Source: Chrysomallon squamiferum
Taxonomy: Eukaryota; Mollusca; Gastropoda; Neomphalida; Peltospiridae
NCBI GenBank assembly: GCA_012295275.1
Contig: CM022671.1
Coordinates: 11,317,178-11,381,177 of the forward strand
Length of the DNA stretch: 64,000 nt
Direction of reading: 5' to 3'
Shown: one piece after another, positions 24,760 through 35,100 of the stretch
Layout of the letters: each line of letters opens with the position of its first letter
How positions within the stretch are numbered: the stretch's first letter is position 1
Translations under genes and position numbers: made by a program
Notes under the pieces: generated by a model
The model's input: only the letters and a program-made list of their open reading frames with translations
The model's database searches: none
What the model was told of the DNA's origin: nothing

Positions 24760-26560
24760 ATGTTTAAAGAGGAAGATGAAAAGGTGCTTATCTTTGAATG
24801 TTTATTTTTGATTTTCATCAATATAAGAAGAGTACAGTTGTAAATATCAGAAAAATAATGATAATAATGTTTATATAATTCCTTGAAAAATCAAGGTAAA
24901 TGAACATTCCATTGAAATGATGTTATTTTTTTATGATCATATGTGATAAGAGGAAGTTGATGATTTATCAAAACTGCCCCCAAAAGAAAAAAAATTAAAT
25001 TTTTCATAATGAGATGATTTATTAACAATTTGTTTTAGAATCGTTTTTTTTTTTTTAATTATTTTTGGTAAATTATTTAAATGAATTTTATTTTATTTAT
25101 TAGCTTATAAAGCATTGTACATAAGTAAATAGTGAAAAAACAACATTTCTTGAAATATTATTTTCAATATTATCTTCTTTATGACATTTTTTCCTTTGTT
25201 TAAAAAATAAAAAATATTTCATTTCAGATATATTCAAAGAGAGTATTGGATGACAGTGTTTAAAACCAAAAAATAAAATAAATGTGGAATAAAAAATCTG
25301 AAAACAGAATCAAAGAACTGCGATAGTGATAATCAATAACTGAAAAAAACATTTTGTTGTGTATTTCTTACCATGTCGCTGGTTCGACAAGTTCTTTTTG
25401 TTTTTGTTCAAATTTAGTATTTTGCCATGTTCTCAGATATGAAGATACTATATGTGTGCTTTTTTAACCATGAACTTTCAGGTGTGGATTATGCTTTACA
25501 TAAGGAGGTATTTCCAAAACCATATATAAATGTGTATAATTTTAAATTATAAATTTTAAAGTGTTTATCTGTGCATCTTTTTGCAAACCAAACTGAGAAG
25601 CTGGCATCCAGTTCAGCTTGAATATCATTCTGAGCAAGAGACATTGAATTTATGTAGACATCAAGTTAATTTGTTTGTTTTGTGTTTTTGTATCTGGGAA
25701 GGTTTCCATGCAACTGAAAATATCCCCTGATTCTATCATATTAACACAGTTTGTTGATCTGTCTTTTTCTGTTATCTCCCTTAACCAGGTTTTTCACATT
25801 TATGCTTTAGATAACCATTTTGTACAATTTTTTTTTTTTTAATATATTTTTTATAAACTTAATTTATTTCAGTATATTTTTATATATATTGTGAAACTAA
25901 CAAGTATATTTATAAGTAGAATTACATGGTTCCGTGTGGGATGTTTTAATCTGTGTTTCATGTGGAATGTTTATTTTATTAATTTTAATTTTTTACTTTT
26001 AGGTGGAGGTTTCATTAACATTTGTTTTGTTGTTATTGTTTGTTGGGGTTTTTTTTGGGGGGGTTGTTGTAGTTTTGTTTCATTTGTATTGTTTTTGTTT
26101 ACTTTTCTTTTTTATAATACTGAAGTTGTAATACTGTATTTATTCAAAATATAAACTGTCCAGAAACTAAAACAAAGACTAATTTAAAATAAAATAAAAG
26201 TTATTTATATATATGCATTAATATTAACAGGAGTAAGTATTATTTGTCCCTTTTTTTTAAATCTAATTAATACAGATGAAATATGATCTGAGTAAGAATT
26301 ATTTCATTGAATGTGACGTTATTTTATACATTAATATTTTTAAATGTGAAAAAGAAAATCTGTTACATTTTAAAACAGATGTATTGAGAATGACTCACAT
26401 AAAAATATGTACTGTCTGTGATAAATTATTATATTTTTTACTCAGTGTGATAATCTAAAGATAATCTAAACGTTTGTATTCACTGTTAATAGCCTGTGAT
26501 GTGATGTGCCTATTACTGTGATGTTCTTTTTCTACAAATAAAAAAATATGCTTTAACTAT
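24760..26560 (+). other. Probable 3' UTR of the coiled-coil gene, poly(A) signal at 26537
   Basis: No coding sequence follows the TAG at 24757-24759. AATAAA hexamers occur near 25203, 25274 and at 26537-26542; the last is followed within about 20 bp by a GT-rich stretch (GATGGTGTCGTC), so it is my preferred end. Which site is used cannot be told from sequence alone. Confidence 0.45.
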
Positions 26561-27330
26561 GATGGTGTCGTCATTCTTTGTTATACCTACGAGAAAACAG
26601 GTATTTTTGAATTTTATAAAATTAATGTTTTGGAATCATAAAAATAAAATTATCATCTTCTATGAATTTGTTATAGCTGTTATGTCAGTAGGCCTGTGTG
26701 TGTGTGTGTGAGTGTGTGTGTTTGGGTGGATGATTATTGCCTTGTATTTATAATATGACAACACTGAAAAATTATTTTACGGTATATTACCAAGAGTCAT
26801 GTTTCCAAGCAACATTTACTGAACAAGTATTTGTAATAAAATAATGGGAATATTCCCTTTGATATAAATCAAAATTTCAGGAAATAATGATTATGGTGTA
26901 AACAACTTTTGTAGAAGGTCGTCATCAATTCCCACTGCATTCCATTATCATTAATAAAAAGGAAATCAACCATTTAAAAGTTAATTATTTATCTACAGCT
27001 ATTTCTTTGTGTAATGAAAAGTAATTATTAGAAATGAAACTTCTTCATATATTATTCACTATCAGATGTTTTGTCATGACCAGTTATGAATGTTTATTTT
27101 GATAAGCTTCTGTGAAGAACACTAGTAAATTATTTTATAGAGATTCCAGTATTTAACAATTTATATTCAATGTGAAAATGTCAGGCAATATCATGAGTAC
27201 TAATTCTGCATTTCTGTTTATTGGTGTTGCCATTTTGTTACCGGTATATCATTAAATTTTAGATTTTGTTGTTTCATATTTTTTTATTTATTATAATAAT
27301 AATAATAATAATTAAAAGGATGAAGAAGGG

Positions 27331-27363
<33 letters not shown>

Positions 27364-27374
27364 AAAGAAAAAAA
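26561..27374. other. Intergenic, AT-rich; TG and ATA microsatellites, long A-run
   Basis: Nothing gene-like is visible. The stretch has a TG tract near 26696-26720, an ATA repeat at 27293-27312 and a purine A/G-rich run at about 27331-27374. On the minus strand that run is the T-tract just downstream of the SRP RNA gene. Confidence 0.6.
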
Positions 27375-27672
27375 GGAGGTATGAGTTCACCTATATTGGC
27401 CAGGCTACCAACCAGCGCCTATTCACAGGTGCGATCCCACTACTGCTCGACACGGGGACTTCTGCCTGCTGCGTTTCCGCCCTGGGCCGGTCCGTCCCTC
27501 CTTAGACAACCTGGTTACTCCCACCTCCGCAGAAGAAACCATATTGATGCCAAGCTTAGTGCGGACACCCGATCGACATAGAACGCCAGAAGGCAGAACC
27601 CCTGACCTCAAAATGTCCAACATACCATGCCTCCAAGTAGCTGGATTACAGGAGCACGCCACAACTCCCAGC
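27375..27672 (-). ncRNA. 7SL RNA, the signal recognition particle RNA
   Basis: The RNA scaffold of the signal recognition particle, which targets nascent secretory proteins to the ER. Reading the minus strand from 27672, the Alu-domain start (GCTGGGAGTTGTGGCG, then CCTGTAATCCAGCTACTTGG) matches metazoan 7SL, including the U-turn UGUAA. The S domain follows: GATCGGGTGTCCGCACTAAG, then GGCATCAATATGG, helix 6 with its GGAG loop in CCAGGTTGTCTAAGGAGG, helix 8 with GGCCCAGGGCGGAAACGC and AGCAGG, and the return strand CAGTAGTGGGATCGCACCTG with GTGAATAG. About 298 nt is the usual animal length. A T-run directly after 27375 serves as pol III terminator. The T-tract instead of an A-tail argues against a retrocopy. 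Ends are set by comparison and may be off by a few bases. Confidence 0.92.
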
Positions 27673-27692
27673 GGTAGAATGCACTGGGTTTT

Positions 27693-27704
27693 AATATATT
27701 TATA
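27693..27704 (-). promoter_or_regulatory. TATA-like box upstream of 7SL RNA
   Basis: On the minus strand TATAAATATATT lies about 21-32 bp before the inferred 7SL start at 27672, the spacing expected of a TATA element for pol III genes with upstream promoters. Retrocopies would not carry it. The inference depends on the start position. Confidence 0.55.
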
Positions 27705-27873
27705 CTCAAAGTAACGATGTTTTTGTTGGAATGTTATTTGCTTACTATTTATTTTATTTATTATATGTGATCCAATAACACTGAGTTAAATATTGTAATG
27801 TTGTATTTTCTTTAAATTTAAAAAAAGATAATAAAACCAAAAACGGAACGACAAATTAAATTTATCATTGTAT

Positions 27874-27919
27874 TTCCGGTCTATATTTAGTTCGGAAGAA
27901 TCCGTATAATATGGCGGAA
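27874..27919 (+). promoter_or_regulatory. ETS/YY1-type promoter-like cluster
   Basis: TTCCGG (27874), CGGAAG (27893) and ATGGCGGAA (27911) sit within 46 bp in otherwise AT-rich DNA. This combination is typical of TATA-less housekeeping promoters. The ATG at 27911 opens only a six-codon frame (MAERRE), so no protein is proposed. It could serve a non-coding transcript or act as upstream DNA of the 7SL gene about 200 bp away. Confidence 0.3.
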
Positions 27920-28739
27920 AGACGCGAATGACCTATTAAGAGTAATTTATAAAACCTGTCTTATAAAGATTGTAACAAATTCATCATTATGTTCTTTGCA
28001 TGGTATGAATTTGTTAATTATATTTCTACTAATATTAAAATTTAAGAATTAATTAGAAATACATAAACTCTATTTCATAACAATAAACATTTAAAAATTG
28101 AAACAGTCTGGCATTACGGTGCATAAATTAGGCCTACACCTTAGTTTAGTTTCGGGAAATTCTTCTCTTTATTCCTTCTAAATATTTTTGATTTAATAAT
28201 AATATAAATTTTAATAAGTATTCTTTTTATCTAGATAATAACTTCAGTTTAATTATTTAAATTTATAAGTATTTGTCGAAGAGGAAATAATCTATAATTT
28301 TTGTATAGTTTAAGTCTCGGCTAAAATTATCGATAGCTTTATAATGAGAACTTTACTCATTTTAAATTAAAAGAATAAGGGGGAAATAATAAAAAGAAAT
28401 AAACGGATAAAATTAAGGTGCTTCTGTGAACTAACCTCGGAATGATAGAACATAAATAAATGTAGTAAACACAACATGTTTGTATTATTTGTATCTTTGG
28501 GAGTGTTTGTTGACAACCCCTTATGCGAGTTAAGACATGAATGCGTTTTTATTATCGTTATTTCATTTTATGATTCATTTTACGTTTTAGGAATGACAAT
28601 AGCAGGCTTATTCTGTCCACTCTTAAATAAAGTGTAATCTGATATTTCTCTGAACGAAGTAAAACCAGTGTCGTATGAAGTTATGGTATATTTAAACAAA
28701 TTGCAGTCATATGAAAAATGTCAATGAATTATTCAAATG

Positions 28740-28742
<3 letters not shown>

Positions 28743-28820
<78 letters not shown>
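28743..28820. repeat. (GA)39 microsatellite
   Basis: Uninterrupted GA dinucleotide run of 78 bp. Confidence 0.97.
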
Positions 28821-28824
<4 letters not shown>

Positions 28825-29468
28825 ATGTATATATAATGTTATGAATATATTCACGTTATATATGTTAAAGTTTATGTGCGAATTATTCGTATATCGACTT
28901 GACTGCTGTACTACTACCATGACGTTTACCAAATCACAGTTCACTGTTTGGCAGAGGTTTCGATCGTATTAAGAATATAAGGTTAATACTTTAAAAAAAG
29001 ATATGGGTAATTTATAACAAATATTACAATATTAAAACCATTAAATTTGTTATCGATTTCCAAAAAATGTTTTGATAATACTGCAGTCCGTGCACAAAAT
29101 CACACACACAGAATCTCACACATACGCAAACTCATACACACTGATAATGTTTCAAGTTGCTGTCATCTATTAAAACTAAATTCTGTAATTTCATTAATAA
29201 CTGTATATTACGAGTTTCTCAATTATGACAGTTTTGAACTATAAGCCTTTCTCGTTCAAGGATGCAACGCTTGTCTCAGTATTTCCTAATTCGCTTTTCC
29301 GAATGATAACTTCAACCTTTCAAGAGATCTTGAGTTTTATCACTGAAATAGTTTATCTTTTTAACCGGATGTAATTCTTCTTCTTCTGTTTTTATAATCT
29401 TTAATCCCAAACTGGGTCATTAATATCTAAAAACACCAAGGGATATTCAAAATAATCGAATTTGTAGT

Positions 29469-29471
<3 letters not shown>

Positions 29472-29528
<57 letters not shown>
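29472..29528. repeat. (TC)n microsatellite
   Basis: Uninterrupted TC run of 57 bp, complementary to the GA run about 650 bp upstream. Confidence 0.97.
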
Positions 29529-29530
<2 letters not shown>

Positions 29531-29575
29531 ATAAAAATAATTAATGTTAAACCTTAATAATGCTGAACATTACAG

Positions 29576-29576
<1 letters not shown>

Positions 29577-29635
<59 letters not shown>
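29577..29635. repeat. (TA)n microsatellite
   Basis: Uninterrupted TA run of about 59 bp. Confidence 0.97.
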
Positions 29636-29637
<2 letters not shown>

Positions 29638-31451
29638 ATCACAAATTTTTGTATCTAACCGACAATATATTCTATAGAAAATGCACTGTTCGGTTTCCTT
29701 GGTGGCATGATTAATACTGCATGACTGTGTTTACGATAACTTTTCAGAGGAAATTATACTTAATTTTTCAGAACAAGCTGATAAGAGATAATTCACTAAA
29801 GTAAAGATAAACATCTCTATAATTTAGTAATCTACATTATTCATTTATTGACACAAAATTAATATATTAAAGTTTGCATGATACAGCAACTTAATAAGTA
29901 AGTACAGATGTACTTCAAAACAGGCACAATGCAGTTTTAGCTCGTTAAAACGCCAAAATTATTTGAACTGTTATAATAGAAAGTTTAATACGATACATTT
30001 TACAGTGTATTGATTATGCGGTTAGGCTATTATTATTTTGTCCCACTACAGAATGAGTCGATATTTATTTGCACGATCGATTAAGAAAGTACAAAACATT
30101 GCGTGACCAGCTTTGCTGCACCTGTCCTTTTTTCTTTCTTCACTAAATCAAGCAAATTGCATATTAAATGAAAATCGGATTTATAGCTTCCAAAGTGCCG
30201 ATTACTGTTTCTAAAGAAGTTCATGAAACATAATGCTCAGCTTTTTGCTGCAATAATTCAAAATTTATTGTCCGTCCAGCTGACCGAAATGTAACAACTG
30301 ATATCTAGTATATATTAAAGAATAATATGCAAAAAACAACAACTATGGATTGAGACGTAAGCTAAAGGTTTTATAGATAGAGAGATAGATATCGTTTTCA
30401 AAGCAAACAATATAAATTTTTAAAATTTTCTGGCTCATAAATACAATTACAGACATATTTACCCTGAAATTGTAAACATTGGTCATAAGAAACAAGTACT
30501 GAAAAAACAGTTGAGTCATAAACGCATATAGTTAAACATTTGATTTTGCCGCGCAACCCAGATAGTAAACATGTCCAAAATATGATTTAGTTTGCAGAAA
30601 AAATTCATATAAATCTAACAAAGTAATTAAGAAGATTAAAAACTAAGTTAAACAAAAACAACACATTTCTAAGTCAAAAATGATTTTAATTAAATCGTCT
30701 GAAATCAAACAAGACTGTTTACACATCATAAATGACTTTTTTATCTTTTTTTTTCTTCATATAAACTTTAAAAATATTAACAATTCATACTTGTAATTAA
30801 CAATCCTTAACGAAAAATAAAAAGTTCAATTGGTATTCCAATTCTAAATCGGACGGAATTTTTTATAAAGGGCAAAGGTAATTTATTATCACCTTTTCTT
30901 TTTTCAAAATATATCAGTACGAAGCAGTTATACCACTTATTCCAAACACACATAAAATTCCAACTGCACTAATGTTTTTAAAAATGTGTTATATTAGATT
31001 TTTCTGCATTGGTACAGGAGCAGATGGAGTTTTAAAAAGTTCAGCAACCAACCAGACTGTGAAAGTTATTGATATTTATACCAAAAATGTACTGTTTCAT
31101 TCCAGAAAAACCACAACTACAAATGTGATAAATATCACAACAACGTACATTTTCGAAATACATTACCATCAACTCCGAAAGAAATGTCGAAATATGGTTC
31201 TTTTTACATAGCTTTTTCACAGCCAAAATGAAGTAGTTTACGTTCATTTGTACTGGTGATTAAACTTGTGCAATAACTGGACGAATTGTACTTATTTGAA
31301 AACTGGCCTTGGGTTTCTAATGTTTAACCAGATGAAGTCAGAAACCATATGAACAATATATATATATTACTTCAATACGTTGAGCAAAACACTAAATATA
31401 AACATTTTTAAATTTTTAAACTTGGAACAAACAATTATACTAAAAACTCCA

Positions 31452-32006
31452 TTAAGCCAACACTGAATCGGGGTCTGCTTTTGGAATCCCATTTCGTGTA
31501 AAGAATGTATCGGCAACCGTTCTCGTTCGTCCATATGCTGGTTTCTTTATTTGTTCCTTTTTAATGGCATCTTCTAGCCTCCATCCATATTCCCAAGAAC
31601 TCACTACAGGATATATAAATTTATTTTCTGGAATTATTTCGTACCTGTTCCTTAGATATTGTGCCCTTCCTTTACCTTCCTTAGTGAAGCCATCGTAGAG
31701 AGTTTGTTGTGTTTTTGGTGATGGCGGTCGCATTTCTTTTAAGTCGGTAAAGGTTCTCGATTTTTCAAATGGCATCATCGTTTGTTTCTTAATGTTATAC
31801 TGGTTAATGGAAACAGGTGGTAACTTCTGTTTTACATCTGGTTTTAGCATTTCAATTTTTCTCTTAAAAACTTCGAATTGCTTGGGTGGTTTGTTTGTCC
31901 CACGTTTTTTTTGTTCAGTGTACCACTGAAGACGCGTTTTTGTTTCCTTTTCAACTGATTCCGTCAGAAAGTTCTGATACTGATAGGTAAAGTCCTTGAA
32001 AGCCAT
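31452..32006 (-). CDS. SPMIP1: Sperm microtubule inner protein 1 homologue
   Basis: Single-exon gene for 184 residues (also known as ATP6V1FNB in vertebrates), a family of proteins bound inside axonemal doublet microtubules of sperm flagella. I chose the ATG at 32004-32006, giving MAFKDFTYQYQNFL; the frame runs nine codons further upstream but only to a TTG. The N-terminus (aromatic helix, then EKETKTRLQWY) and above all the C-terminal half match the family: TLYDGFTKEGKGRAQYLRNR, then ENKFIYPVVSSWEYGWRLED, then TRTVADTFFTRNGI near the end. The centre is basic and Pro/Lys-rich, as expected of a microtubule-lumen filler without an enzyme fold. It is transcribed divergently from FBXL5 with 191 bp between the ATGs and an X-box in between, which fits ciliary expression. 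Identification is from remembered family sequence, not a search. Confidence 0.85.
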   Translation of the reverse strand: MAFKDFTYQYQNFLTESVEKETKTRLQWYTEQKKRGTNKPPKQFEVFKRKIEMLKPDVKQKLPPVSINQYNIKKQTMMPFEKSRTFTDLKEMRPPSPKTQQTLYDGFTKEGKGRAQYLRNRYEIIPENKFIYPVVSSWEYGWRLEDAIKKEQIKKPAYGRTRTVADTFFTRNGIPKADPDSVLA

Positions 32007-32137
32007 TTTAGTAAATGTACTTTTCTGCAACAAATCTATTTTATAATTTTTCCAACAAATCTAACGCTTTCGTTCAGACTTTGCTTTTCTACTGGAGATC
32101 AGTTCATACACTCACAATCAACGTTGGTGAGTCCCAG

Positions 32138-32149
32138 GTTGCTAGCAAC
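32138..32149. promoter_or_regulatory. RFX X-box (GTTGCTAGCAAC)
   Basis: A perfect 12-bp palindrome that fits the RFX-family X-box (GTNRCY followed by RGYNAC). RFX factors drive ciliary and flagellar genes through promoter-proximal X-boxes. It lies 132 bp upstream of the SPMIP1 ATG, where such sites usually occur. Binding is inferred. Confidence 0.65.
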
Positions 32150-32164
32150 AACGTGATCACATGT

Positions 32165-32174
32165 TATCGCGAGA
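32165..32174. promoter_or_regulatory. CGCG element (TATCGCGAGA)
   Basis: Nine of ten bases match the palindrome TCTCGCGAGA, a motif of CpG-type, often bidirectional, housekeeping promoters bound in vertebrates by BANP. It lies 24 bp upstream of the FBXL5 ATG, so it may mark the FBXL5 start region. Role inferred. Confidence 0.4.
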
Positions 32175-32197
32175 ATCTACGATATTGAAAAATAAAA

Positions 32198-35100
32198 ATG
32201 GCGCCGCTTTGGCCGGAGGAAGTTGATGTTTTTTCGGTTCCTCACTCTAGAATGAAGGAACTTGTACAAAGATATCTCGACATGGTACATGACAGTACTT
32301 TAACTGTTTCTTTCTGAACTCATTATTCTAGCTGTCATAAAAGTCTGATATTAACTGTAAAATGATTAAGTAAACATGTGATGCAAGAAACATAAAGTTG
32401 ATAAATCATAAACCTAAAAAAAGTAAAATCTCCACTTATTTTAATATTTACATGATAAAATTTTAGTATACATTCATGATTTTGTAATAAATAACGAATG
32501 GTGATGTAACAACATTAAAGGATAAAAATTTGCTTCTGTGAAATTAAATTACTCGGGGGGGGGGAAGAAAGATGTAACAATTTGTTTATTCTAACACGAT
32601 AGTAACACTAACAGTAACACTAATGATTAAACTTTAAAGTATTAAATATTTAATGATTACGTGATTACTTGAGTAACTTACACATGTAATTTCTGGTTGT
32701 TTTTAACAATATATATATAAACAAAAAATGAAAAGTAATATTACACTTCAAGTTCAGTCATCATTTATGTCATAGTGTTTACCTTAATCATAGGTGATGA
32801 AATTATAAAATACGTTGCTTTGGTTAAAATCATAAAAATGGCAATGGTTTAGATGCGTGGGAAGTTAATCTGAAAATCTTTTTGTGTTAGATTACAAATT
32901 TCATCAAGCTTCATACACATTTTTAAAATGTGACTAAATTAGTGTTGGTAATTTAAATGTCTCTGGTTCTGAAAATTCTCTGGCTCCACCAAAAAAAAAA
33001 AAAGGCTTATTAAATTTTCAATATTACACATTCTAAAAGTATTTTATTATTCATTTAATTATATATGTATATAATCATTGAATTTAGTTTTCTTTAAAAT
33101 TGCTTTTTCTTAAGCTTTCAAAAAAATAAATTTCAGATGTCTTCTATTAATTTTGCCGATGTTGTAAATCTGACAACACTGGTGGAGAGTCTTTTCAACA
33201 CATTCAGAGTATTCAAGGCACATGAACAGATAGAGAACAAGTACATAATGCGAAGACTGAGGCAGAAACTGCAAGCTCTCTCCATCACCAACAGAGCTGT
33301 CTGCAACTGCCACAAGGACAGCAGACTTTCAAAGATGCTGAGTCTGTTACAACAAGGTCACAGCCTGACACGGACAAGTGACATTGAACGAATGAACTTT
33401 GGCATGAAGTTACGCCAAGCACTGGAAGATTTTACAGAACAGTTCCTGCCACACATGGAGGAGGAAGAAGAGGTGAGAAACTTTGACCAAAAATTAAAAT
33501 ATGTTGGGATGTCTTTAAATGTTGGCTGACAGTTTAACACATTTCCTTCAATAGCTGCTGTGAAAACAATTAGGAAATATATTTGTTTGCCTTTTATAAT
33601 TTTTAATTTAAAAAACAAAAATATATATTAACACATAAATAAAAAGTTTATGTTACTCTGCTATGAAAAGAGATTAGAAGTGATTTATGTGTTTCTGTTG
33701 AACCTTGTTTATGATTATTACTTATTTCTTTAAGGTTTTCCAGCCCATGTTAGTGGAATATTTCAGCTATGAAGAACTGAAAGAAATCAAAGCTAAAGTT
33801 ATCAAGAAGCACTTGATCCAAGAGCAGTGTGATGTTTTTAGTGTTGAGAAGTGTGTGGAAGATGCCTTGTCTAGTAAGTTTCTTTATAAATCTACCACAA
33901 CACTGTTTTTCCATAATATTGTTATTTTATATATTTATTATATATTTTTTTAAAGCATATTAAATAATAATTTCTAAAAAGCAAGTTATAAATTAAAGTT
34001 TAGATGCCACATTTTTCTTTTTATAAGTGTCCTTGTAATATCAAATACAAATGAAACATTATTATTATTATTTTATTTATTTATTTAACTTATTATTGTT
34101 TTCTTTGTTTAAGGTGAGTCATCAGATGAAGAAACTGAGACAGTGTTTCAGAAGACTGGTTTTGATCATCTTCCTTACGAAGTTAAACTGAAGATCAATT
34201 CCTACTTGACCCCTCGTGACCTTGGTAGATGTGCTCAGGTGTGTCAGAGTTGGAATGTTCTTGCAATGGATGGATCACTTTGGACTGAAGTCTATCCAGT
34301 CAGCTGGGCAAATGGTTAGTTTTCAGTGACAACAGATATTCTGTATTTAATTTTTTAATTGTGATTCAGTCATATAGTTCTTATGTATCATGTTGTGAAA
34401 GAGATGCTTCATTTTTCATTTACTGTTCTAATCAGTTACATGCAAGTTATCATTTATTTGCACTGTCATATAAATAACCATGTCACATCTATGTCATAAA
34501 TCAAGTAAAGGAGAAGTACTGATAACACAAAATTACATTATACATGGCTTTTATTGACTGCAAAGAAGTTTGACCCAGTTCAAAGTTGGGTAGTGCTGAC
34601 CTCACTCCAAGAACAGGGGATAGAAGACTTCTGAAAGACATCTAGGCCAATAGCTTGATGATGGTTCATTTACAAAAACAAGACAACAAAGTCCAAATCA
34701 AGAGATGCATATGACAGGGAGATACCATATCACCCAACACAAGACTGTATTTCAAAACCATACCTAGTTGGCAAGTTAACAAATTCATGATTCTTTGTGT
34801 TTGATGGAATCATTTGATTTTTTAATAAATATTATTCAAATAATTGTTCTAATACATTTGCCTAATGGCTAAACATTCTTTTACTCATTTGTCAATATTC
34901 ATTTCTGGTTTTGTTACAGGTGTATGGACGTTTCAGTCTATAGAGATGGAGGACTTTGAAGCTGAGGAAGACACGTGTGACTTTGTGTATGATGAGGATG
35001 CAGACATTGATGAATCAGTAGCTGATAATTCAGCAGACAGTTACACAAACATTAAACAGGTAAGTAAACACATGAATACTTTGTTCATTTTAACACAACA

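Larger units (their letters stand above)
27705..31451. other. Intergenic, no gene seen
   Basis: AT-rich DNA apart from the ETS/YY1-type cluster. Contains (GA)n at 28743-28820, (TC)n at 29472-29528 and (TA)n at 29577-29635. Open frames here are short, unspliced or run over simple repeats. The stretch from about 30700 may include the 3' UTR of the minus-strand SPMIP1 gene; a TTTATT (AATAAA on the minus strand) is at 30892-30897. Confidence 0.6.
32007..32197. promoter_or_regulatory. Bidirectional SPMIP1/FBXL5 promoter region
   Basis: The 191 bp between the two start codons must contain both 5' UTRs and core promoters. It has no TATA box near either gene and is richer in CpG than the surroundings. 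It contains the X-box palindrome at 32138-32149 and TATCGCGAGA at 32165-32174, listed separately. Confidence 0.7.

Noticed and set aside
27266-27662. Short open frames on both strands
   Set aside because: They run across the 7SL RNA gene and the adjacent A-tract; sequence conservation follows the RNA, not a protein.
27375-27672. Alu-type SINE or 7SL retropseudogene
   Set aside because: The S domain is complete, a TATA-like box lies upstream and there is a T-run rather than an A-tail at the 3' end.
32007-32033. Upstream extension of SPMIP1 by nine codons
   Set aside because: It begins with TTG, not ATG; family members start close to the ATG at 32004-32006.
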